DNA of 64,000 bases from Erigeron canadensis (lineage: Eukaryota; Streptophyta; Magnoliopsida; Asterales; Asteraceae): contig NC_057767.1 in NCBI RefSeq assembly GCF_010389155.1, forward strand, positions 22,517,723 to 22,581,722, read 5' to 3'. Under the pieces are notes generated by a model. The model had not been told where the DNA came from and did not search any database. It saw only the letters and a list, made by a program, of their open reading frames with translations. The position numbers were made by a program, and so were the translations under genes. Positions 45,680 to 57,222 of the stretch are shown one piece after another. Position 1 is the first letter of the stretch; each line of letters starts with the position of its first letter.

Positions 45680-47018
45680 AAGAAGGTGTTTTAAGGAGAG
45701 AAGGGAGAGAAGGTTATATTAACTAATCAGAGTGTGACACGTCGTTTTTAAAAAAAAATTGCGCGGTGACATTTTTGTAAATAAATCAAACTTTTTGTCA
45801 GCCTGGGTTCTGGGTCAGCTTGGGTGGTCAGCTTGGATGATCAGCTTGGTCAGCTCAGGTTCTGGGTCAGCTTGGTTGGTCAGCTTGGTCAACCCCAAGC
45901 TAACCCAACCCAACCCCAAGTTGACCCAACCCAACCCCAACCTGACCCAGAACCCAAGCTGATTCAACCTGACACAGACCCGAAGCTGACCCAATGTGAC
46001 CCAAGCAAACCCAAAACCCATAATCTACATTTGTGTAGATTATGTGTAAATTGTGTCAAGCTAACCCAACCCCAAGCTGACCCAACCTGACCAGACCCAA
46101 CCTGACCCAACCTAACCCAGAACCCAAGCTGATGCAACCTGACACAGACCCGAAGCTGACCCAACGTGACCCAAACTGACCCAAAACCCATAATCTACAT
46201 TTGTGTAGATTATGTGTAAATTGTGCCAAGTTAACCCAACCCCAAGCTGACCCAACCTGACCCAAGCTGACCAAACCCAGAACCTAAGCTGACCCAAAAC
46301 TTATAATCTACATTTGTGTAGATTATGTGTAAATTGTATCAAGCTAACTCAACCCCAAGCTGACCTAACCTGACCAGACCCCAAGCTAACCCAACCTGAC
46401 CCAAGCTGATCCAACCCAGAACCCAAGCTGACCCAACCAGAACCTAAGCTGACCTAAAACCCATAATCTACATTTGTGTAGATTGTGTGTCAAGCTGACC
46501 CAACCCTGACCCAGACCCTAAACTGACCCAACCCCAAGCTGACCTAACCTGACCTGACCCTAAGCTGACCCAAAACTCATAATCTACATTTGTGTAGATT
46601 ATGTGTAAATTGTATCAAGCTGACCCAACCCTAAGCTGACCCAACCTGACCAGACCCCAAACTGACCCGACCCAGGCCCCAAGTTGACCCAACCATGACC
46701 AAAGATGACCCAGATCCAAAACTGACCCAACCCCAAGCTGACCCAAGCTGGCCTAAACCTGACATGACCCCAAGCTGACCCAGACAAACTGACCCAGACT
46801 GACTGATCAAACTAAACCAAACAAAACTGATCCAACTCAAGCTGACCCAACCCAAGCTTGACCCAACCCACTGAGATCCCAAGCTGACCAAGCTTCACAA
46901 AACTTTCATTTATTTACAAAATTGCCACGGTGCTTTTTTTTTTAATTTTGCCACATGTCACGTTCTGATTAGCTAATAAGACCTTCTCTCCCTTCTCTCT
47001 TTAAGACACCTTCTTCCA
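45680..47018. mobile_element. Foldback element carrying a minisatellite
   Basis: The left arm (45680 to about 45795, starting AAGAAGGTGTTTTAAGGAGA) and the right arm (about 46900-47018, complement AAGAAGGTGTCTTAAAGAGA) are inverted copies over about 115 bp. Both share AAGGGAGAGAAGGT and CTAATCAGA. The entire interior is a CAAGCTGACCCAAC-type minisatellite. The element lies between the two copies of direct repeat X. No transposase was seen. Confidence 0.8.
45798..46895. repeat. Minisatellite with higher-order structure (CAAGCTGACCCAAC family)
   Basis: About 1.1 kb is built almost wholly of variants of CCCAAGCTGACCCAACCTGA. The first 90 bp are the opposite orientation (GGTCAGCTTGG), so the array contains a switch point near 45890. 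Five copies of a palindromic spacer, ATCTACATTTGTGTAGAT, start at 46023, 46193, 46306, 46466 and 46582, spaced 170, 113, 160 and 116 bp. Long open frames on both strands here are by-products of the repeat. Confidence 0.93.
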
Positions 47019-47029
47019 AGACCCTCATT

Positions 47030-47163
47030 AGCTATATTTCTAAACATATTTGTCAAAGTTTAGCAGCATATTTTATATTGTCAAGAAAACATTTATGAAT
47101 GAATGGCTGCTGAAAAAATGTTATCGAATTAATGAAGATTTATATATATATATATATATATAT
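47030..47163 (+). repeat. Direct repeat X, copy 2
   Basis: This copy matches 45503-45663 with a short internal deletion and a few substitutions, and also ends in a TA tract. It immediately follows the right arm of the minisatellite element and precedes the next foldback element. Confidence 0.9.
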
Positions 47164-47528
47164 AGGGGTGAGATATTTTGAGACCATCTCTTATTTTAGA
47201 ACCAACTAGGACCATTGATTTTTGTACACCATCATCATCTACTACAATATACAAGAATTTTTTACAAAAACACTAAGACTTTCCAGCGACGGGCCCACAA
47301 AAAAATCATGTGTAAGTTAACTTACACATGTGTAAGTAACTTACACAACTTACACATGTGTAAGTTAATTTACACATGATTTTCTGGTGGGCCCGTCGCC
47401 GGAAAGTCTTAGTGTTTTTACAAAAAAGTCTTGTATATCATAGTAGATGATGATGGTGGTGTGTAAGTTACGAAAATCAATGGTCCTTTTTTGGACTTTT
47501 TTTAGTTGGTCTCAAATTATCTTTCTCA
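47164..47528. mobile_element. Short foldback (hairpin) MITE between TA tracts
   Basis: The 365-bp element is almost entirely an inverted repeat. The left arm starts GGGGTGAGATATTTTGAGAC and passes through GACTTTCCAGCGACGGGCCC. The right arm returns through GGGCCCGTCGCCGGAAAGTC to end in GTCTCAAATTATCTTTCTC. The centre is made of TTACACATGTGTAA palindromes. TA microsatellites flank both sides. Confidence 0.88.
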
Positions 47529-47544
47529 TATATATATATATATA

Positions 47545-47620
47545 TCTTATATTAATAAAACAAAATTGTTTTCAAAAACTATTTTTAGAAAAAGAATGAC
47601 ATGGCAAACCCTCATATTTT
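47545..47620 (+). mobile_element. Truncated Helitron 5' end
   Basis: TCTTATATTAATAAAACA follows an A at the end of a TA tract. It runs 76 bp with near identity to the start of the Helitron at 48968, then breaks into direct repeat X at 47621. Confidence 0.65.
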
Positions 47621-47669
47621 GCTATCAAATTAAGGAAGATTTACATATATATATATATATATATATATT
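47621..47669 (+). repeat. Direct repeat X, partial copy 3
   Basis: GCTATCAAATTAAGGAAGAT followed by a TA tract matches the last part of repeat X at 45620-45663. Confidence 0.8.
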
Positions 47670-48952
47670 GAAAAGTTATTTTAAGAACTCTTAGAAAGGT
47701 AGGAACCTTTGAGAACCTTTTCAAATTAATCATAACCCTTCAACTTTTTGATCTATGAACTAAAATTAATATGGCATTTTGGTAATTAATGAGAGATGTA
47801 ACTAATAATTATTTATAAAAAAGGGTAATTTAGTCATATAATCAAAAAAACTGTCGTAAAGAGAGATTATTTTGGAAATTAAAAACGGTTTCATCAACAA
47901 AATAAATAGAATACAAATTATATGGGTGTGATTCATTTGCCGTACTCAAAAGATAAGAATGAAAAACTAACTCCCATTTCGATTAGAAAGAAACTAAATC
48001 TCACACTGTATTGGTACAACTATATGGCAATATGGCATGTAACTATGTAAGTGATTGCATAAGTTTGACTTTGAGTATTGGCTATTGCAGGTACATCAAA
48101 CTATTAAACTATTGTATCTTTTGATTGTTTTTAAAAACATGTAGTTTTCCATTTAAATAATAGCTTTAATCTCACTGTACTATTATTTTTTGTTTCTCAT
48201 TTTAGTCTTCTCGATTTTAATTAAATTTATTTTTCAAAATCTAAAATATATATTTTAATTCTTATATGAGTTTTTTCTAGATGACGAAGACATGGATCTC
48301 CCTCCATTGTACGGTGATGGTGATGATGATGATGATGATGATGATGATAACGATGAGGATGAAATAAAAAAATTGTCTATGAACATATGTGCATCAATAG
48401 TGTCATGAGCATATCTATATATATATATATATGCAAGTCGATCATATTTATGCAAAGTGATTACATGTGCGTAGATAAGCATATGAACATATGTATGCAA
48501 TTATATTGTAAATGATGTTTTATAAGATTTGTTGATGCATATGTATGCAAAATGGATAATGTAAATATGTTTTTCATGATTAATTTATTTTGTTTTATGA
48601 GCATATGTGCATATAAAAAATTATTGAGCATATATATAAAGTATTAGTTGGTGATCACATGTATACAAACAATTTTATGATCATATGTATGAAAGTATAT
48701 ATGCAAGTATTTTACAAATAAATATACTATGAGATTAGTTGGTGATCCGGAGCACATGTATGTTAGTATTTTGTAAACAATGTTTTTAAAATTAGTTGGT
48801 GATCACATATGCATAAACAGTCATATTAGTAGTCACATGTGTATGAACAACCATATTTTAATTAATCAATTATAAAAGTACATTATTACCCTTATAATTA
48901 TTGATGGAAAAAGGTCCCTGCTTTTTTAAGGGTTTTTAAAATAACCTTTCCC
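47670..48952. mobile_element. Long element with inverted ends between TA tracts
   Basis: The left end (GAAAAGTTATTTTAAGAACT then AGGTAGGAACCTTT) and the complement of the right end (GGGAAAGGTTATTTTAAAAA then AGCAGGGACCTTTTT) are inverted copies over about 50 bp. The 1.28-kb element lies between TA microsatellites. Its interior has many CACATGTG- and CATATGTG-like words and a GAT/ATC triplet run at about 48310-48350. No recognisable protein is encoded. Confidence 0.65.
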
Positions 48953-48967
48953 ATATATATATATATA

Positions 48968-49360
48968 TCTTATATTAATAAAACAACATTGTTTTCAAAA
49001 ATTATTTTTAGAAAAAGAATGACATGGCAAACCCTCATATTTTCCTAACACAATATTTAAATAGATATAACATTATAATCTTTGTATTTTTATATTCTTA
49101 TTGCTTTTTTTTTACCTTAAACATGTTTAATTTCTTTAGCTATTTTAAACTTTCATCCATTTTTCTATCCTTATATAAATAATTTTTAAAACATATATAC
49201 AATGATAAATAAATAGTCATCAACATTAACATTAAACCTTTTACTGTTTTTTTTCAAAAAGTTTTGAACTTTTCAAATTTTTTCTTCTAATATTGATCTG
49301 AACGGAAAATGTCTGGGTCGGAATCGATTTAACTTCAAAAACCCGGGTTTAATTAGCTAG
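48968..49360 (+). mobile_element. Small non-autonomous Helitron
   Basis: The 393-bp element starts TCTTATATTAATAAAACA after an A and ends AATTAGCTAG before a T, which is the A/T target preference of Helitrons. A perfect AAACCCGGGTTT palindrome lies just upstream of the CTAG end, in the position of the terminal hairpin. It sits inside a TA tract. Confidence 0.75.
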
Positions 49361-49371
49361 TATATATATAT

Positions 49372-51500
49372 AGAGAGAAAGTTAGAATATTGTGAGAACT
49401 AATTTTTGTACAGAACTATGAGAACCATTTAAAACTATTAGATTAGATTAATTATTGGTTATCAAATAATGATGGCATATTTGTAATTATTATTATACAA
49501 ATTAACTTGCAAATAAATAAGGACTAGTTTTTCAACCCGTTGCTGTGGAATACGTTTTAAACACAACAAAAATTTGAATACATAATGCATAAATAAGGTC
49601 AGTAACAAACATAGATTTGGATATGTCGCAAAAATCTGATGTTTCATTTAGCTACATGGCTAAAATCATACATAGAAAAATAAACCATTGAACCATTTTT
49701 TACGCATAGACAAAGCTCGAACATAAAGGTTATATCTATTACTAACATAATCGATCCATATATTAACACATAAAATAGCCCCCAATCCGAATATGATCAG
49801 ATTCTAATGGAAGGAAGGAACGGATGATACATAAATCACATACATGGTTAAGTTGCTTGATACCCTTGCAGGCTTGCACCTATGAAACATGAGGTCTTGG
49901 AGCTCATTTCTCAGCCATTCCAACGCTAATTTTGCGGCGTATCAGCTCATAGGCAAAAATAAACCATAAATCACATCTACGTAATCTCGTCAACCAAAAT
50001 CAACATGAAACTCATTAGAAAAAAAACACATAAGAATCGTAATACAAAGGTTAGACAGTGACTACGGAATTATTCGGACTTTCAAAAACACAATTCATCT
50101 TATATAATTTGAAAGCAAATTTCTTACACATTAGTATACATACACAATTGGTCTTTCTAATCATTTACATTACTAAAATGCACATAATCATGTAATCTAC
50201 ATCCTGAATTACCAAAACATCGTAATCTATCATAGTGATTTTGCATCCACTACATTCTAAAACATTTTGTGCTTTCCTTTCTACACCTTAACCTTGTCGA
50301 CCAATACAAACTAAAAACAAATGCAGGCAGCAACTGAATTTATTGTGTTCATTGCTAATCTTCAAAATTCTCGTAGTAGCAAAGCTCAATCAAACAACGG
50401 CATTTATATCATGTGCTAATCCAACCGGACATATATACTCTTGAGTTCAAGTGATCAGATAAAGGCCAATTGCAATACTAATCCAACTATACATATAATA
50501 AAAAAGGTAGCATTACAACAATATTATCAAATTTCACTAAGACATTAATACAAACACTTGGTGTGCAAAAAACAAACTTCAGTTAGTAAAGGGAAAAATA
50601 AAACTCTAGAAATCACCATTGTTCATGAGCAAATTGTTGAAGAAAGTAAAAACAATAAAAATAAAGCGGAAACAGAAGATGATGAAGATTAAATAAAATA
50701 AAAACTTGAAAGATATTAACAATAATAGTATAAAACAACAACAACAATAATAAGAGGAATGCCTGATCAGCTTGATTCCACTATCTGAATTTAGCACACA
50801 AAAGCTTCGGATAAAAAGAATCTGAGCTCCGGCACTGACTGAGGTGCGCGTAGCATCGGGGGCTTTTTTTTGTCGGCAATGATCATAATCGGATTCGGAA
50901 TCATGTAAGTCATCGATGGGCTTCTTTGGCGACCGTGAAGTCACCGGATCCCTCGTGACAACACATACACAGATTATTTTTTATTGAATATTAAGAGAAG
51001 AATAAGAAATCTGGAAGTTTCTTTTAGCAAGATATATTATTTTTTTTTTGTAAGTTTTTGCAAGAGAAATAAAGAGGGGAAGAAAGCTGCTTAAGAGAAG
51101 TAGATTATGCATCAATTGTTGTAAAATTATGGAGCGTGTTACTTTTTGTTTTACATTTCAACTTTCTTCCTATTATTTTAAAACTAGATTATTGTCCCGC
51201 GTAATATGCGGGTAAATATATTTTTATACTTATATATATCTAAAATACTATTTTCTTAATTAATAGTTAACAAATTAAAATATTCAGTTTCACTTTATTA
51301 ACATTTGTTTTTTTGACCTTGATAATTTCACAACACTTGTTGTGTTGCTCATTAAGTCTTACTGATTAAATAAATTATTCAATGCTAAAAGTTATTGCTT
51401 ATCCATGTCGTCACAAATATCTCGATGTCATTCGGATTTTCATGTCATATCATAAAAAATATTAATCATGACACATTCTTTAGATGGTGCCAAGGCATAC
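49372..51500. other. Repeat-derived intergenic DNA
   Basis: From 49372 to about 49520 there is a left end related to the element at 47670 (GAGAAAGTTAGAATATTGTG and ATGAGAACC words), cut off at a possible Helitron end (CTAG at 49527). The rest to 51180 has no recognised element. A 112-codon minus-strand frame at 50606-50944 begins with a charged stretch (SRSPKKPIDDLHDSESDYDH). It could be a captured exon or a protein tail, but I do not recognise it. Confidence 0.4.
51184..51216 (-). mobile_element. Possible Helitron 3' end with strong hairpin
   Basis: CTAG near 51185 is followed by ATTATTGTCCCGCGTAATATGC and a pairing GGG. The CCCGC..GCGGG stem on the minus strand precedes CTAG, as expected of a Helitron 3' end. 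The 5' end was not located. Confidence 0.5.
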
Positions 51501-51549
51501 AACCTTCTAAACTGAGTTACGAGATTGCCACCATCAAGCCAATGATTAT

Positions 51550-53132
51550 TCCAAAATCTTGTCTTATTTTCACTCTTAACTATTCTTTAATAATATGTTA
51601 AGGAGGCTAGCAATTGAGTGTGTCTCAAAGAATGAGAAACATATATTTTCCTATATATTATTACCATTTGCTTTACACAGGAACACAGACTCAGAACCAC
51701 GAATCACATTGATGATTTTAAACCTAATGTAATTCAGATTTTGAACCACATGTCATATTCATTTGTACATACCAATGCTAAATTAAGAATATCCAGACCA
51801 CCAAAACCTAAATTACCCACTTTTTTACTTGACAATTGCCTTCTAGTAGATTCATTACATTTCATTTTCCGAGTTCGACCCCCCCCCCCCCTCCTTCTCT
51901 TCCCTTACCCCTTCCACCAAAAAAATGAAGTTGTGATCTTTATCAATCGATCGAAATATAGAAAATTAATATATCCTAAATACTTTGAATTGCCGAGTTA
52001 AAATCCATCATAAACAACGCATTAGTATTGAGATTAGATTTTATTCTACAATAACTTTACAAAATTTATGAAATATAACCATGGATGGAGTCCCCACTCC
52101 AATTTGGTGAATCTTGTCTTATTTTCACTCCCAACCTATGATGCACCGAAACTCCAAACAGGTAGTCGTACCCATTTTCGAAACTCCATGGAAACGTTTT
52201 CACGTACGAAACACATATGAAACGTTCTCTTGAATTTTCTATAGATACCGAAACGTTTCTTTGAAGTTTCCGTAAGGTTTCCAATTAATATCAAGGTTTT
52301 AATGGACTTTTTTATTCCCCAAACTCAAACAGGTTATATTATATACAATTTGATCAACATTGAAAAAAATTTATTCCAAAACCAACTATTAAACACTAAA
52401 CATACAATGAGTGATCACTGATCAAGCATGTATTATACAATTATACATATACCATTACACATAATCTCTCAAGTCAAGTCTCTCTCTTTAAAAAAAATGA
52501 TATAATATATATTTGTATATTTTTTATTGTCGTACCCGTATCCTGGATTTTATAGTTTTGTCGTTCCCCGTTCCCGTATCGTTCCCGTACCCTTTTGCCG
52601 TACCCGTTTTGGTGCTACATAGCTCCCAACTGGTCTTTAATAACATCTTAAGGGGGCTAGCAATCGAGTGTGTCTCAGAGAATGAGGTTCCATATATTAT
52701 TACCATTTGTTTACACAGGAACACAGACTCAGAACCATGAATCACATCGATGATTTTAAACCTAACATAATTCAGATTTTGAACCACATGTCATATCCAT
52801 TTGTACATATTAATGCTAAATTAAGAGTATCTAAAATACCAAAACCTACACCCACTTTTTTACCTGACAATCGTCTTCCAATAGATCTATTACATTTCTT
52901 TTTCCGAGTTCGACCCCCCTCCTCCCTTACCCCTTCTACAAAAAAAAAAAATTGAAGTTGTGATCTTTATTAATCGAAATAGAGAAAAATAATATATCCT
53001 AAATACTTTGAATTGCCGAGTTAGAATTCATCATAGACAATGCATTAGTATTGAGTTTAGATTTTATTTTATAATAACTTTGCAAAATTTATAAAATATA
53101 ACTATGGATGGAGTCCCCACTCCAATTTTGGT
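51550..53132 (+). repeat. Tandem duplication of a roughly 0.55-kb segment
   Basis: About 51550-52107 and 52112-53132 are two copies of one segment, the second enlarged by a hAT insertion. Shared landmarks are CTTGTCTTATTTTCACTC, GGCTAGCAAT.GAGTGTGTCTC, a poly-C tract after CGAGTTCGA and GGATGGAGTCCCCACTCCAA. The copies differ by scattered substitutions and small indels. Neither contains a recognised gene. Confidence 0.88.
52136..52622. mobile_element. hAT-type MITE with perfect 8-bp TSD
   Basis: The 487-bp element has inverted ends CTATGATGCACCGAAAC and CTATGTAGCACCAAAAC (14 of 17 matching). It is flanked by CTCCCAAC at 52128-52135 and 52623-52630. It lies in the second copy of the 51.5-53.1 kb duplication and is absent from the first, so it inserted after the duplication. 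Confidence 0.87.
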
Positions 53133-54920
53133 ACAATGTAAACTTTTTTAAGGGTATTTTTGTAATTTGTTCCTACAAAATATTAATAAATAAAGAATAC
53201 ATACAATCATTGACTTTGTTGTCATAGGCCTCTGATGTGACTAATTTATACCTATTACCTACATCATTATTGGCCATTTTATTATATGTTTTGAGTCGAT
53301 TTTATGTGCATTTGGCGCGTTTATGGTGTTTGTTAGTGTTTTCAGGCGCCTGACAGGTTACGTGTTCATTTGGCACATTTTCGGTTGATTTATTGGCTTA
53401 GAAGATGTTTTGAAGGATCAAGAGTTGTTAAAGTAAAGGAAGTTAGAAGAAGTTGGCAAGATCTCATGATTGAATGAGGGTTCTCTGATCAGAAAATTAG
53501 CATTGCGACGCAGTGAAGACCAAGGCAAGCCACTGCGCCGCAGTGGTCTTAAAAAAAGAGAATTGCTCAGTTAAAAGTGACTGCGTCGCAGTCAAGGAGG
53601 GACAAAGTGACTGCGCCGCAGTCAGTTGAATGAAGTCGTGTGCCCAGGTCAGAAGAATAGCACTGCGCCGCAGTGGGGGGAATGATTGCCCACTGCGCCG
53701 TAGTCTCACATGGAAAAGAGCACCGAAGACAGTGTAAAAGCACTGCGACGCAGTGGGAGGCAACGTAGCCACTGCGCCGCAGTGGCTTGACGAATCTGAA
53801 GAGGATTTTAGCCGACTTAAACATCAGATTGGAGGGGGTATAAATATAAACCAAAACCTAATTTTTCCAGTTATCAAAAATCTTTCTAGGAGCTGTTCTA
53901 CAAGGGTTCTTCAATCGCCAATCAAGATAATTTCTTAGGCAGATTCGTTGAAGATTCACGGGCACCCATCTAGATCGTATCTACTTACTGTCTTGCAATT
54001 TATTTTCTTCAAACGATTGGTCATCATGTTTCTCTTTTATTTTAATTATTATTGTGGATTGATCATGAGTGGCTAAACGTTTAATCATCCACCTTGATGA
54101 AACGAGACAGATGATGTGATTGCAATATTTTAATTCAAAGGATTGATGTTTATTTACCGTTGTTCTGAGATCTTGGTGATTTAATTCTTTTAAATAATTA
54201 TTATAATATTGGTTATGTATTAATTCTTCGTTAGTGGTACTAGTTGAATTGATATATGATTTGAAAAGAATTGTTTGTCTATAAGCAATTGTCACTAATT
54301 CATGGTATGATAATGAATATTATTTTAATGAAAGAATTAATTTTGTCAACGTAATTTGTAACTGTTAGTGGTACCACGTTATTTTTACGTAGGTTCAATT
54401 GGTAATTTGATAGTCAGTCAAACTAGTTATTGGAAAAAGTTCTCTTGGAACTGGTGGTACCGGTTTGGGGTAATTTATCTAGTTATCTAGGTGATTTGGT
54501 GATGTGTTCATGGTTGGTGGTACCACATGAGTATTTAACTAGTCACGATTATCTTGTCAGTTCTTGTGAATTTGGTCTTAATTAAATGCAATCACATTTG
54601 AAGTCGAGGGAAGTCAAGGAGGCTGACTTTTAATTATATTGTCTGAAGTTCTCTTCATTTTATGTTCTTGTTCAAAACAAATTTTATTTTCTGTCAAAAG
54701 GGAGATTTGAGTAACACCCGGTTTTCCAAACTACTTTACTAAACAATTGATTCAAACCAATCCACGCGAACGAACATGGTCTTACCTCTTAACTATATTA
54801 CAAACGATCGGGTCCACTGCCCGTGAGTGCGTAGTAGTCAGTTTTTAGGTGAAACTAGTTTTATTAATTTAAGACTCGATTTTGCACATCAGGCTCTTAT
54901 TTAAAAGTACATCACTTGGT
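53133..54920. mobile_element. Retroelement-like DNA, unclassified (possible LTR)
   Basis: This 1.8-kb region is non-coding and looks like LTR or leader sequence of a retrotransposon. It has a GC-rich palindrome array at 53501-53785, a leader-like stretch (GGTACCAC words at 54370-54530) and AACACCCGGTTTTCC near 54713. No matching ends or target duplication were found, so the class and borders are uncertain. Confidence 0.4.
53501..53785. repeat. Array of eight CACTGCGCCGCAGTG palindromes
   Basis: Eight copies of a 13-17 bp near-perfect palindrome begin at about 53501, 53530, 53579, 53609, 53661, 53691, 53741 and 53769. Variants are TGCGACGCA, TGCGTCGCA and TGCGCCGTA at the centre. Spacers between copies are unrelated. 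The motif is GC-rich in AT-rich surroundings. Confidence 0.93.
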
Positions 54921-56897
54921 TGGAAACATTATTTTTGAGATAAACCCCTCTATTGGTAGAGTAAATATTTTAAGTTGTTTTTATTTTTAATAGAATAAAA
55001 AAAAAGGGTTGAAAAAAGGGTTTTTTTTTTGTTTGGGTAAATGTACACTACATTGATAATATAAATGTATGTAAAAACGTTATATTGTTTTCAAATTCCT
55101 TTATAATAGTAATCACAATAGTCATGCATATTTAGAAGCTAAATTATATATCATTAATTTCGATAACTTATTTTATGTTGTTTAATAGAGCGCAACTTTT
55201 CCGTCACCACATGCTCCAAAAATTGCAGATCAATGTTAAAGGTTGACGTTCCCAAAGTTGTCACTCACCTAAGCTAAACTCGGCCTTTTCAACACTGTCG
55301 TTGATAATTTCTAAACCCAACATTATATATATATATATATATATATATTGTAGATATAGATTGTTACAACATTATTAATATTTGATTTTATTTTATTATT
55401 GTTTAAAATATAGCTTATTATTTTTATTAATAAAGAATTGATCTATATATTTTATATGAAACATATATTAAATATTTCAAATTAAAATATGTCTTATTTT
55501 TTTCATATGATATTAACTATTATTCTATTGGATAAGATCTAAGATAGATAGTATTATTCTATTATTAAGATATATATTGTTGGAAACATTATTTTTGAGA
55601 TAAACCCCTCTATTGGTAGAGTAAATATTTTAAGTTGTTTTTATTTTTAATAGAATAAAAAAAAGGGTTGGAAAAAGGGTTTTTTTTTTGTTTGGGTAAA
55701 TGTACACTACATTGATAATATAACTGTATGTAAAAATGTTATATTGTTTTCAAATTCCTTTATAATAGTAATCACAATAGTCATGCATATTTAGAAGCTA
55801 AATTATATATCATTAATTTCGATAATTTATTTTATGTTGTTTAATAGAGCGCAACTTTTCCGTCACCACATGCTCCAAAAATTGCAGATCAATGTTAAAG
55901 GTTGACGTTCCCAAAGTTGTCACTCACCTAAGCTAAACTCGGCCTTCTCAACAATGTCGTTGATAATTTCTAAACCCGACATTATATATATATATATAGA
56001 TTGTAGATATAGATTGTTACAACATTATTAATATTCAATTTTATTTTATTATTGTTTAAAATATAGTTTATTATTTTTATTAATAACGAATTGATCTATA
56101 TATTTTATATGAAACATATATTAAATATTTCAAATTAAAATATGTTTTATTTTTTTTATATGATATTAACTATTATTCTGTTGGATAAGATCTAAGATAG
56201 ATAGTATTATTCTATTATTAAGTTATATATATTGTTGAAAACATTATTTTTGAGATAAACTCCTCTATTAGTAGAGTAAATATTTTAAGTTGTTTTTATT
56301 TTTAATAGAAATAAAAAAAAGGGTTGGAAAAAGGGTTTTTTTTTTTTTTGGGTAAATGTACACTACATTGATAATATAATTGTATGTAAAAACGTTATAT
56401 TGTTTTCAAATTCCTTTATAATAGTAATCACAATAGTCATGCATATTTAGAAGCCAAATTATATATCATTAATTTCGATAATTTATTTTATGTTGTTCAA
56501 TAGAGCGCAACTTTTCTGTCACCACATGCTCCAAAAATTGCAGATCAATGTTAAAGGTTGACGTTCTCAAAGTTGTTACTCACCTAAGCTAAACTCGGCC
56601 TTCTCAACATTGTCGTTGATAATTTCTAAACCTGACATTATATATATATATATATATATATATATAGATTGTAGATATAGATTGTTACAACATTATTAAT
56701 ATTCAATTTTTTTTATTATTGTTTAAAATATAGCTTATTATTTTTATTAATAAAGAATTGATCTATATATTCTATATGAAACATATATTAAATATTTCAA
56801 ATTAAAATATGTTTTTATTTTTTCATATGATATTAACTATTATTCTATTGGATAAGATCTAAGATAGATAGTATTATTCTATTATTAAGATATATAT
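54921..56897 (+). repeat. Three tandem copies of a 0.66-kb repeat
   Basis: Copies at 54921-55580, 55581-56234 and 56235-56897 are highly similar throughout. Each contains a poly-A/poly-T stretch, TAGAGCGCAACTTTTC, GTTGACGTTC.CAAAGTTG and an internal TA microsatellite of variable length. Differences are single substitutions and microsatellite lengths. No gene lies within the unit. Confidence 0.95.
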
Positions 56898-57156
56898 TAG
56901 CTATTAATCTATTGAATATTTTATATTAAAATTATTGGGTAAAAAGTGTAAATTTGTGATGGAAAATCAAAAAGTGTAAATTAAATATAAAGAGGAATTT
57001 TTTTTATAAAGTTATAAAAAGTATAAGTATTAATATTGTCATTTAATAAAAATAAAATAATTAAATTTGATCTAATGATTTTAAATCAAAGATGGAATCC
57101 ATCCAAGGTTGTTGTTTGTTTATGAATGAATTTAGCACCTTGTTATATATTGGTAG

Positions 57157-57222
<66 letters not shown>

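Noticed and set aside
45759..46891. Several open frames on both strands rich in Trp, Gly, Ser and Gln
   Set aside because: They are produced by a minisatellite lacking stop codons in many frames. The frames follow the repeat and match no protein.
50606..50944. 112-codon minus-strand ORF as a gene
   Set aside because: Only the first 50 residues look protein-like. The rest is a Cys/Leu/Phe run from AT-rich and TTG-rich repeats. It is noted as a possible captured exon only.
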